Below, in pieces: positions 32,371-39,268 of a stretch of 39,268 nt of DNA; positions within the stretch are counted from its first letter, which is position 1, and each line of letters begins with the position of its first letter. This stretch comes from Candidatus Gastranaerophilales bacterium. GTDB lineage: Bacteria; Cyanobacteriota; Vampirovibrionia; Gastranaerophilales; Gastranaerophilaceae. The DNA lies in contig CAJOJP010000006.1 in the NCBI GenBank assembly GCA_905234915.1, positions 3,667 through 42,934 of the forward strand, read 5' to 3'. The translations under genes and the position numbers were made by a program. The notes under the pieces were generated by a model that saw nothing but the letters and a program-made list of their open reading frames with translations, had not been told where the DNA came from and ran no database searches.

Positions 32371-33366
32371 TTGTTTAATCTTGGGAATAGACGGTATATA
32401 GGTAGTAAAGCGGACTTGTCTGATTGGATTATGGATTTAATCCAAGAAAATTGTACTGGCGATACTTTTGCAGATATTTTTGCTGGAACTGCAATAATAA
32501 GTAAAAAAGCAGCACAAAAATATTCTAAATTAATAATAAACGATTTTTTATACTCAAATAATATAATCTACAAAGCATTTTTTGACAATAACGACTGGGA
32601 TAAAGAAAAAGTAGAAAAATATATCAATAAATGGAATAAAAAAAATAGTAATACTTTAGAAGACAACTATTTTTCAAAAAATTTCGGTGGCAAATTTTTT
32701 AACAGAGATGATGCAAAAAAAATTGGTGCAATAAGAGAAGATTTACAAAAAAATAAAATATTTAATGAAAAAGAAAAAAATATATTATTAGTTTCGCTTA
32801 TATATTCCATCGATAAAATTGCAAATACTGTCGGACATTATGAGGCATATTTTCACAAAAAAGTTATACCTCAACAATTTACATATCAAATGATTAATCC
32901 GACTCCGATTAAAAATATTGAGATATATAGAGAAGATGTTAATAAATTATCAAAAAATTTAAATGCAGATATAGTTTATATTGACCCTCCTTATAATTCA
33001 AGACAGTATAGCCGTTTTTACCATGTATTAGAAAATCTCGTAAAATGGGAAAAACCAAAATTAGAGGGTGTTGCATTAAAACCTCCGGCAGAAAATATGA
33101 GTGAATATTGCAGGACAAATGCACCAAAAGCATTTAAGGAACTTATAGACAATTTACAATGTAAATTTATTGCGGTTTCTTACAATAACACTTATAATTC
33201 AAAGAGTAGTTCATCAAAAAATAAAATTTCTTTAGAACAAATCGAAGAAATATTAAGTTCAAAAGGAAAAACAACAAGATATGAGCACAATCATAAATTC
33301 TTCAATTCGGGAAAAACAGACTTTAACAACCATAAAGAGTTCCTCTTTATTACAGAAGTCAGATAA
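32371..33366 (+). CDS. D12-class adenine-N6 DNA methyltransferase (type IIS-like M1)
   Basis: 331 residues, starting at TTG with GGAG 8 bases upstream. It transfers a methyl group from SAM to adenine. The N terminus RRYIGSKADLSDWI resembles FokI-type type IIS methyltransferases. Motif I is FADIFAGTAIIS and the catalytic motif IV is YIDPPYNSRQYSRF. A long insertion between them (residues 80-190) is typical of this subgroup. The methyltransferase appears intact. Its last 86 bases overlap the start of the second methyltransferase gene. It presumably protects one strand of the endonuclease's asymmetric site. Confidence 0.85.
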   Translation: MFNLGNRRYIGSKADLSDWIMDLIQENCTGDTFADIFAGTAIISKKAAQKYSKLIINDFLYSNNIIYKAFFDNNDWDKEKVEKYINKWNKKNSNTLEDNYFSKNFGGKFFNRDDAKKIGAIREDLQKNKIFNEKEKNILLVSLIYSIDKIANTVGHYEAYFHKKVIPQQFTYQMINPTPIKNIEIYREDVNKLSKNLNADIVYIDPPYNSRQYSRFYHVLENLVKWEKPKLEGVALKPPAENMSEYCRTNAPKAFKELIDNLQCKFIAVSYNNTYNSKSSSSKNKISLEQIEEILSSKGKTTRYEHNHKFFNSGKTDFNNHKEFLFITEVR

Positions 33367-34244
33367 CAACTTAATACGTTCACCATTTTTTTATGTAGGC
33401 GATAAATATCGCATACTTAATCAAATATTGCCTTATTTTCCTACACAAATAAATACTTATATTGAGCCGTTTGTTGGAGGAGGGTCAGTATTTTTAAACA
33501 TAAATGCCCAAAAATTTGTTTTAAATGATATTGATAAGAATATGATAAAATTACACAATTATCTGTGTACGTGTTCATCATGCCCTAACATATTTTTTGA
33601 ACAAATTATAAACAGAATATTAGAGCTTGGTTTATCTCGTTCATTTATGGAAGATATTGTTCCAAGTGGTTTAAAATCAGAATATCCGAAAACATATTAT
33701 GCGAAATATAATAAAGAAAGTTATGCTCGTTTGCGTGATGAATACAATAAAAACAAGGAAAATGTTTTAGATTTGTATTTGTTGCTGATATATGGTTTTA
33801 ACAGAATTTTAAGATTTAATTCTAAAGGCGATTTTAATTTACCTGTTGGCAATGTTGATTTCAATAAAAATGTTGTAAATGCACTTGAAACTTATTTTAA
33901 AAATGTGTGTTCAAAAACAATTCATTTCTTTAATTTTGACTATAAAGAATTTGTTAATTTACTCACATATAAAGAAAATGACTTTAATAACATTCTCTGA
34001 ATATAACAAACTATGGAATGAAGATAAAGAAAGAGAATTGTTAGAATTGCTTGATGAATTGACTCGTAACAACGTAAAATGGGCTATTTCAAATTTAGTT
34101 GCGGATTACAATAAAGGTACTCATAACGAAATTTTTGATATTTGGATGCAAAAATATAATATTCACGAAATAAACAGTTATTATATAAGTTTTAATAATA
34201 ATAAAGTCCGCCCTACAAAGGAAGTATTAGTAACAAACTATTAG
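33281..34244 (+). pseudogene. Frameshifted Dam-like adenine methyltransferase (M2), DPPY motif deleted
   Basis: The first reading frame (33281-34000) gives a Dam/DpnM-like start: SPFFYVGDKYRILNQILPYF, motif I YIEPFVGGGSVFLNI, LNDIDKNMIKLHNYL, and the target recognition region through NFDYKEF and KENDF. Homologues then continue with xYxDPPYLITFSEYN. Here the sequence jumps near 33983-33986 to another frame that continues LITFSEYNKLWNEDKERELL ... VKWAISNL to a stop at 34244. Thus about 20-23 bases holding the catalytic DPPY are missing (length 2 mod 3). The enzyme should be inactive. Sequencing error is unlikely to remove that many bases. Confidence 0.85.
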
Positions 34245-34254
34245 GAGTTATCAT

Positions 34255-35814
34255 ATGCAAAGACGAATGACACCTAAATACAAACAATTGCAGTTTGATA
34301 CAGCAATTAGGAATCCCGAAAGATACAAAAATATAATATCTTCTTTAATAGATTTTAACAATAAAACATTAGACGATAACTGTTTGCTTAGCATTATGTG
34401 TGTAATGTATCGTAATGGAATAGTTACAAGTAATGAAATAGAAATTACGGATAATTTGTCTGATACTGAATTAAAAGATATGATAATTACAGTTAATAGT
34501 TCTCGCAGAGCTGATGGCGGATTCCCTACGGGGTATCAGGCAAGATTTTGGACTTATATGCGAACTTTAAGTGAATTAGGTTTTGTATATGCTCAATATA
34601 ATGAACAGTTAAGAATCTCAAAAATTGCAGAAGCTCTTGCTAATAATAAAGTGGATGACCAAGAAGCTTTTTCTGTACAATCTTTAATATATAATAGAAA
34701 ATCTCCATATAAAAATGTTTCAAATAATTTTAATTATTTCAAATTTATTTTACAGGTTCTACTAAAGCTAAATGAATGTAATATAAAATTGAAATATACA
34801 GATTTTATTGTTTCTATGTATAATCATGATGGCAATGTTGGAGCATATTTAGAAGAAATAACCTCAAACAATATTACAAGAGATAATATTTTAGATTATT
34901 TAAATGAAGTTTATGATGAGAACAATAAACCCCAGACAGTGCTAAGAGATTATCCCGATGTGGTTTTGAGAATATTGAGAATAATGGGGTATATAACAAT
35001 ATCTTCACATGGTGGAGAACTTTATATTTCGATAAATAAAAACAACATTGATTATATAAAGGATTTATTAAAACTTGAAATAAGTTGTAGCGAAGAAGAA
35101 AAAATATCAGCACTATCTTATTATAACCGTTCCGATACTTATTTTAACAAATTCATCAGTTTTATAAATACTCATAGAAAACAAGATACAATTAATGAAA
35201 AAGTATATAAGTCTAAATTAGATGATATTGTAACTGTTTTTGAAATAGATGAGAATAAAATTATCAATTTGATAAATCTATTGATTACTAATTCAAGAGA
35301 ATATCCAATTGTAGAATTTAAATATATTCCTGACCCTTTAAAATTAGAATTTTATATAACGATATTACTTTACATAAAATTTAAAGAGGATATGTTTATT
35401 AAACCTAATTATAAAATTGATGACATAGGTATTCCAATTTCCCATGCCCCTGGTAACATTGGTGATATTGAAGTTTTTGGTAAATCAATTTATTGGTTAA
35501 TAGAAGTAACTTTAATTAGAAGTAAAGTTCAACAATATAATAATGAAACAACCAGTGTTATACGGCATATTAATCAAGCAATCACAGATGAAAATACAGA
35601 TAAGTATTTATCATTTATTGCACCTATCGTGCATATTGATACTGAAAGATTCTATAAGGTTGCACTGACATTATCAAGAGCCGAAGGAAATGTTATATAT
35701 TTAAAACCATATAATATAAACCAGTTTATTGAATCTATAAATGATGATATTTTTGAAGATATGAAAGAATACACAAATTCGACAATACGAAGTATAAAAA
35801 ATATTTCATTATAA
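34255..35814 (+). CDS. AlwI-like type IIS restriction endonuclease
   Basis: 519 residues, with an AGGAG site. AlwI-family enzymes recognise an asymmetric site (GGATC for AlwI) and cut a few bases away. The decisive block is GIPISHAPGNIGDIEVFGKS followed by YWLIEVTLIRSKVQQYNNET and a VIRHI helix: HAPG...DIE...EVTL...Q..NE...RH is the AlwI family pattern. D404, E406 and E417 are candidate catalytic residues. The N-terminal ~330 residues are helical and winged-helix-like, probably DNA recognition. Neighbours are two D12 methyltransferases, as expected for an asymmetric site. The specificity is inferred only at family level. Confidence 0.75.
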   Translation: MQRRMTPKYKQLQFDTAIRNPERYKNIISSLIDFNNKTLDDNCLLSIMCVMYRNGIVTSNEIEITDNLSDTELKDMIITVNSSRRADGGFPTGYQARFWTYMRTLSELGFVYAQYNEQLRISKIAEALANNKVDDQEAFSVQSLIYNRKSPYKNVSNNFNYFKFILQVLLKLNECNIKLKYTDFIVSMYNHDGNVGAYLEEITSNNITRDNILDYLNEVYDENNKPQTVLRDYPDVVLRILRIMGYITISSHGGELYISINKNNIDYIKDLLKLEISCSEEEKISALSYYNRSDTYFNKFISFINTHRKQDTINEKVYKSKLDDIVTVFEIDENKIINLINLLITNSREYPIVEFKYIPDPLKLEFYITILLYIKFKEDMFIKPNYKIDDIGIPISHAPGNIGDIEVFGKSIYWLIEVTLIRSKVQQYNNETTSVIRHINQAITDENTDKYLSFIAPIVHIDTERFYKVALTLSRAEGNVIYLKPYNINQFIESINDDIFEDMKEYTNSTIRSIKNISL

Positions 35815-35886
35815 AAATATTGTAAATATAAATAAAAATTTCAAAATTATTTTTTCTTTGTCTCATGTGAGACGGAGAATACTGAG

Positions 35887-35971
35887 TTTCAGCGATTGGG
35901 TAAATTGTGCTTTTCCATGCAGGGTTTGAATCTCACCCTCTTTTAAAATTGTCCTGTTTTTATCGCTGAAA
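35887..35971. repeat. 10-bp inverted repeat enclosing a degenerate tRNA-Ser 3' end
   Basis: TTTCAGCGAT (35887-35896) is inverted as ATCGCTGAAA (35962-35971). Between them, GGGTTTGAATCTCACCCTCT (35922-35941) matches the tRNA-Ser 3' end at 17 of 20 positions. The remainder of the gap 35815-36088 shows no gene. Confidence 0.45.
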
Positions 35972-36088
35972 ATGGGTTTACAAAAGGGTTTTAGTACGCT
36001 ATAATAAAAATATGACATAGGTAAATTATTTTATAATTTGCTGTAAAATATAAAGACTTTCGGTTATTTTCTCAAATATCTAAAAAGT

Positions 36089-36157
36089 GAGGGTTCGAAT
36101 CCCTCCCTCTCCGTTTTTTGTTTGTTTTTTAATATTTAAATTTCCTTATATTTTTAT
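36089..36157 (+). repeat. attR: right 69-bp direct repeat of the island
   Basis: Perfect copy of 31413-31481: last 25 bases of tRNA-Ser plus 44 bases of flank, with no upstream tRNA part. Sequence diverges at the next base on both sides. Confidence 0.9.
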
Positions 36158-36255
36158 AGGTTTTCAGTATAGTAGTGATGGGAGTTTTAGGGATGGTATG
36201 CCTAATTTTGGGAGCATGATGCAGATTTTTAGTGTAGAGATTTGCCGGACTATTC

Positions 36256-36381
36256 TTGCACTTTTGTCCTAATTTTTGCACTATTTTGCACTGACATTTG
36301 TGGTTTTTAGTGTATTTTGTGCCTTAAAGTGCCAATTTGTTTGGACATTTACCCCGTGCAATTTTGTGCAATAACGTGCAA
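36256..36381. promoter_or_regulatory. Helically phased TTGCAC / GTGCAA array
   Basis: TTGCAC occurs at 36256, 36276 and 36286 (spacings 20 and 10), and its complement GTGCAA at 36356, 36366 and 36376 (spacing exactly 10). The two half-arrays face each other across 64 bases. Phasing on the helical repeat points to cooperative protein binding (operator or iteron). It lies just outside attR and just before a small ORF. Confidence 0.6.
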
Positions 36382-36393
36382 AAATAATTTATC

Positions 36394-36609
36394 TTGCATA
36401 TTGATATGTGTCAAAATGTCTCTGAGATTGAAACAAAAGACTTGATGTTTCTGACACAAGCCGAACATATGTATATTTACAATAAAAAAGCTCCTGTTAT
36501 AGATTGTAATCCAGCTCGGACTTTCTCGCGGAATTTTATTCTATTTGAAAAATACCTTTCAAATGACTTGGTTGAAGATGACGATGATAGAAACATTTTA
36601 TTTGGCTAG
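36394..36609 (+). CDS. Possible small protein of unknown function
   Basis: 71 residues from TTG, or 67 from the in-frame ATG at 36406; neither has a good ribosome binding site. The product is polar with an acidic C terminus (NDLVEDDDDRNILFG) and no recognisable domain. It sits directly after the phased TTGCAC/GTGCAA array, whose position would suit regulation of this ORF. It may be the tail of a decayed gene. Confidence 0.35.
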   Translation: MHIDMCQNVSEIETKDLMFLTQAEHMYIYNKKAPVIDCNPARTFSRNFILFEKYLSNDLVEDDDDRNILFG

Positions 36610-36659
36610 AAAATAAACAAAATTATCAAACGTTGTATTGCAAATTACAAAACCTAGTG

Positions 36660-37823
36660 TTATTTTACAATTTTGTTTAAAATTCTATTTGCATTTTCTA
36701 AATTTGTATATGAAAGTTCAGCGAAAATCGAATCTAATATGCGGATTGCTGTTGATAATGCAGTATTACTTATCTTTTCAGTTATCTTTTCTATTTGTTC
36801 ATTAGAATTTGCAATAATATTATCAGCAGCACTCTTTATTGCAACAGCAGCAGATGAATTTTGAACTTTATCGGGTATATTTTCTTCAAAAAATTTTTGC
36901 GTTTTCTGCATAAAAGAATTTTGCGTAACATCCGGAAAATTAAACAGTAGAACATTCTGCTTTACAAATTCATTAACATTGGGATATTTATTTATCAAAT
37001 TATTTTTATCAAAATACCACAATGATAACCCTTCTTTTTGATTAAAATCTTTCGGCTTTTTAATAACTCTGCCGTTTTTTTCTTCTGTATAATCAAAAAT
37101 TCCCTCGTGTGTTTTAAGCAGAATATTATTCATTATTTCGGAGGTTTTGTTTGTTTTATTTGCAGGAATAGTGATAGGTTTAATTAAATATCTATTTCCG
37201 ATATGTTCACCGAACATTCCGCACCAATCGTTCATAACGGAATAATTTGTTATGAATGAATAGTTATAGTCTAAGTTACAGTCATAAGTTTCCAGTAAAT
37301 GAGAACATCCGGGAGCATTAAAAGTGTGAGTTTCGATTTTTTGTCGGTTTATTGTATATTCTTTAGCAGCAACAATTTGAGATAAAGCACCGCCTAATGA
37401 TTGTCCTGTAATAACTATTTTTCGTTTAGGATTTTCTTTTTTAACTTCTTTAAAAAACTCCCAGGCATCTTTAAATTGTTTATCAAAATTCCCTGTCATC
37501 AGGTTTATATCAACATAAACATCTTTTAAGAAAGCATTTAAATCCGAAACATTTTCACCTAAGCCGAGTCTTTCTGTTCCTCTAAATGCAATTACAAGGT
37601 TTTTACCGTTATCAAAAACATTACCAGCAAAACCTGTTTCATGATTTTTATAGGCATAAAATTTATTATTGCCTTGTTTACTTAATAAAGTATCAATAAC
37701 CTTTTCGAATTTTGTATTTTTGACTTCTTTTAATTTATAGTTTTTTAATTCAAGATAAAACTCACCGCCATAAATGATTTGTGCAAGTTTTAGATATTCT
37801 TGTTTTAACTTTCTTTCAAACAT
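36660..37823 (-). CDS. Class 3 lipase-family alpha/beta hydrolase
   Basis: 387 residues from the ATG behind AAGGAT, 16 bases after the MarR stop; an upstream start inside marR would add 12 residues. The lipase core is clear: LVIAFRGTE (oxyanion strand), then IVITGQSLGGALSQIVAAKE with nucleophile S142 in GxSxG, and THTFNAPG. Asp and His of the triad would follow (SVMNDWCGMFGEHIGNRY region). About 100 extra C-terminal residues are amphipathic helix (IEKITEKISNTALSTAIRILD), perhaps membrane or partner binding. There is no signal peptide. Probably cotranscribed with the MarR regulator. Confidence 0.8.
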   Translation of the reverse strand: MFERKLKQEYLKLAQIIYGGEFYLELKNYKLKEVKNTKFEKVIDTLLSKQGNNKFYAYKNHETGFAGNVFDNGKNLVIAFRGTERLGLGENVSDLNAFLKDVYVDINLMTGNFDKQFKDAWEFFKEVKKENPKRKIVITGQSLGGALSQIVAAKEYTINRQKIETHTFNAPGCSHLLETYDCNLDYNYSFITNYSVMNDWCGMFGEHIGNRYLIKPITIPANKTNKTSEIMNNILLKTHEGIFDYTEEKNGRVIKKPKDFNQKEGLSLWYFDKNNLINKYPNVNEFVKQNVLLFNFPDVTQNSFMQKTQKFFEENIPDKVQNSSAAVAIKSAADNIIANSNEQIEKITEKISNTALSTAIRILDSIFAELSYTNLENANRILNKIVK

Positions 37824-37839
37824 TGTTAAATCCTTAAAT

Positions 37840-38301
37840 TTATTCAAATTTAACATCAAACTTTTCCTGTAAAGAAGCTCGAATTTGCTTAAGATTTTTT
37901 TGCAAATTTGCTAACATCTCGTCCGGCAGACTTTCAGAACATTCTTTTGCAAGTTCTTGAATGTTTTTTGTTATTTTAGAATGAATTTTTTTGCCCTCAT
38001 CAGTTACTTTACTTCTAATAACAAGTCTTTTACCGTTTTTAGAGGGGATTCTTTCAACAAATCCTTTATCTTCTAACGACATTAAAAATCTGCCCGTATG
38101 AGCCCTACCTTTTAATATCATTTTTGCAAGCTTCATCTGCAATAAATCGGGGTTGTTAAGCAAAGTATCAATAATAATATATTCATCAATATTTATCTGG
38201 AAATTATTTGTTTCAAAAAATTTCCTTGCAATTTCGTGTGTTATTCTTGATGTAAGTTCAAGGTCGTGTAACCAAAAGTTTGTATAACTTGTGTATTTCA
38301 T
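37840..38301 (-). CDS. MarR-family transcriptional regulator
   Basis: 153 residues, AAGGAA site. Winged helix-turn-helix core: DEYIIIDTLLNNPDLLQMKLAKMILKGRAHTGRFLMSLEDKGFVERIPSKNGKRLVIRSKVTDEGKK, i.e. recognition helix, then a wing with the charged hairpin, then the TDEGKK motif. Flanking helices form the dimer interface. MarR proteins usually repress neighbouring efflux or stress genes; remnants of a TolC-like gene lie directly upstream on the same strand and the lipase lies downstream. Confidence 0.85.
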   Translation of the reverse strand: MKYTSYTNFWLHDLELTSRITHEIARKFFETNNFQINIDEYIIIDTLLNNPDLLQMKLAKMILKGRAHTGRFLMSLEDKGFVERIPSKNGKRLVIRSKVTDEGKKIHSKITKNIQELAKECSESLPDEMLANLQKNLKQIRASLQEKFDVKFE

Positions 38302-38354
38302 TTTAACATTCCTTGTGAAATTTATTTTAGCATAGATTTTTTTACAATGACAAA

Positions 38355-38902
38355 TTACAATTTAGCACCGGCAGCTTTATATAATCCGATATAATCAACG
38401 TAATTATCTGCTTTTTGTATTATCGCTAATTTCTTTATTGATAAAAGACTTTCCTCTGCTTGTATTAAATCTAAATATGAAATTAATCCTTTTTAGATAA
38501 ATCCAGCTGCTTTAATGTTTTATTATATTTTTCTTCATCTTGTTTGATTGATACAAGAGAATCATTTATTTCCTTCATTGCAGTTAAATTTGTTTTTTTA
38601 TAATTTTCTAATATTCTTTCATAGCTTGCTTTTTTAAGTCTTAAATTAGCAATTTTTGCTCCGCCTGAAAATATAGGCTGAAAAACACCTCCGCCGAACG
38701 CTAAAAGAGAATTTGAAGTTGTAAAAGCTGAACCGAAATGTTTTGCATTAAATAGTGCTAAACCTGCTATATCAAATGTAGGCAGAAATTCTTTTTTTGC
38801 TGTCCTTACATCTAATCCTGCTTTTTCTATTTCTAAAATTGCTTTTTGATAATCAGGTCTGTTTTCAATTACTTCTGTTGAAAGTTTAGAAGGTATAATC
38901 AA
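38355..38902 (-). pseudogene. Truncated, frameshifted TolC-like outer-membrane efflux protein
   Basis: The readable part starts VIENRPDYQKAILEIEKAG and continues through KKEFLPTFDIAGLALFN, GVFQPIFSGGAKIANLRLKK and a long helix, the C-terminal half of an OEP/TolC-family protein. It stops early at 38483 (LSKKD). The neighbouring frame continues LISYLDLIQAEESLLS to a stop at 38355. One missing A in an A run would join them. The N-terminal half is absent: at about 38900 the homology stops where a plus-strand HlyD-like fragment begins. Confidence 0.75.
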
Positions 38903-39202
38903 GTGCTTTTAAACCAAAAAAATGCAAAAGCTTCAAACAGAGCTGCAAAAACTAATGTCGGCACAATGAAAGCAGATTTAGAAAGATATAAAGATTTATA
39001 TAAAGACGGTATTGTTTCAAAACAGCAGTTAGATATAGCACAAGCAAAGTATGATAAAGCAAATGCTGATTTGACGACTGCAAATGAAAATTTATTAACA
39101 GCGGAAGGCATGTATGTTGCACCGGGTTCGCCTTTATTTGCAATAGTTCCAAATGATGTGTGGATAGTAATAGAGCGTTCCTTAAATAATTGGACTTTTT
39201 GA
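38903..39202 (+). pseudogene. Scrambled HlyD/EmrA-type membrane-fusion protein fragment
   Basis: The coiled-coil part LERYKDLYKDGIVSKQQLDIAQAKYDKAN is a typical membrane-fusion protein hairpin. It is followed abruptly by AEGMYVAPGSPLFAIVPNDVW, the later beta-barrel part. The lipoyl segment that should lie between is missing. The N-terminal third is absent, and the frame ends soon after VWIV, where homologues continue. It is divergent from the truncated TolC-like gene. Real decay and an assembly error at the end of a contig are both possible. The last ~65 bases of the window hold nothing I can call. Confidence 0.6.
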
Positions 39203-39268
39203 AATAAAAAACGAAAAAAAGAAAATACTTTGAGGAGCATTGAGCACGCGCATTTCTTTAGCAAGCAC

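Larger units (their letters stand above)
31414..36157. mobile_element. tRNA-Ser integrated island with restriction-modification system, no integrase
   Basis: 4.7 kb bounded by perfect 69-bp repeats. It contains a CAGTTTGAGAA site array, a structured RNA plus small hydrophobic peptide gene, two adenine methyltransferases (the second broken), an AlwI-like endonuclease and, near the right end, a degenerate third copy of the tRNA end. No recombinase or other mobility gene is present, so it is either a non-autonomous element mobilised in trans or a remnant. Confidence 0.85.

Noticed and set aside
33281-34244. Programmed frameshift joining the two methyltransferase frames
   Set aside because: A ribosomal slip would not restore the missing DPPY codons; a deletion explains the data better.
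32939-35113. Minus-strand ORFs over the restriction-modification genes
   Set aside because: Short, hydrophobic shadows opposite recognised methyltransferase and endonuclease sequences.
36087-36272. 61-codon ORF starting in attR
   Set aside because: It is a reading of the tRNA 3' end and its AT-rich flank with no site or family; not a real gene.
38899-39264. 121-codon minus-strand ORF at the window end
   Set aside because: Overlaps the HlyD-like fragment, whose plus-strand translation is a clear family match; the minus product is a Phe/Ser-rich shadow.

Overview
This is AT-rich, gene-dense DNA from what looks like a gut-type anaerobe with a Gram-negative style envelope. It encodes a 2Fe superoxide reductase, fragments of TolC-type and HlyD-type efflux proteins, YtxH/DUF948 envelope proteins and several large coiled-coil cell-wall hydrolases without signal peptides. 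This mixture, plus a recurrent short N-terminal '[I/V]SF(x)G' motif in several unknown proteins, fits best with the non-photosynthetic cyanobacterial relatives (Vampirovibrionia / Gastranaerophilales). That assignment is inference and was not tested by any search.

Layout. 1-10.4 kb: three large proteins without signal peptides, two of which are paralogues (EF-hand plus long coiled coil) ending in different peptidoglycan-hydrolase-like domains. Interspersed are cdsA, a B12-binding radical SAM protein, a 58-residue small ORF and an unknown protein with the SF-G motif. 10.5-16.6 kb: a secreted TPR protein, a PreA-type flavoprotein with a ferredoxin tail, an unknown SF-G protein, and a YtxH-DUF948-YtxH operon behind a strong sigma70-type promoter. 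16.7-24.6 kb, minus strand: a housekeeping operon of MraY/WecA-like transferase, def, fmt, aroH-type chorismate mutase, a degenerate PurD-like ATP-grasp protein, ylxR, infB and rbfA, most joined by overlapping or nearly touching start and stop codons. A small SF-G protein lies downstream. A superoxide reductase gene lies just upstream.

25.4-30 kb: a decayed tRNA-Val-like sequence, then a two-gene operon (2 bases apart) with the most unusual content of the window. One gene encodes a protein with two kinase-like domains. The other encodes a Mrr-type nuclease domain followed by seven near-identical helix-turn-helix modules, whose framework is conserved while the predicted recognition helix varies, and a second, apparently dead nuclease-like domain. 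Both carry the SF-G motif near the N terminus. 30-31 kb: a PrxQ-type peroxiredoxin and Ogt, overlapping tail to tail.

31.35-36.16 kb: an integrated island in tRNA-Ser(GGA). A perfect 69-bp direct repeat (tRNA 3' end plus downstream flank) bounds 4.7 kb. Inside are an array of CAGTTTGAGAA-type sites, a structured leader RNA with a 26-residue Fst-like hydrophobic peptide, and an AlwI-like type IIS restriction system with two adenine methyltransferases. The second methyltransferase has lost its catalytic DPPY motif through a small frameshifting deletion. No integrase is present. 36.2-39.3 kb: a phased TTGCAC/GTGCAA array, a small unknown ORF, a class 3 lipase, a MarR regulator and rearranged remnants of efflux genes at the window edge.
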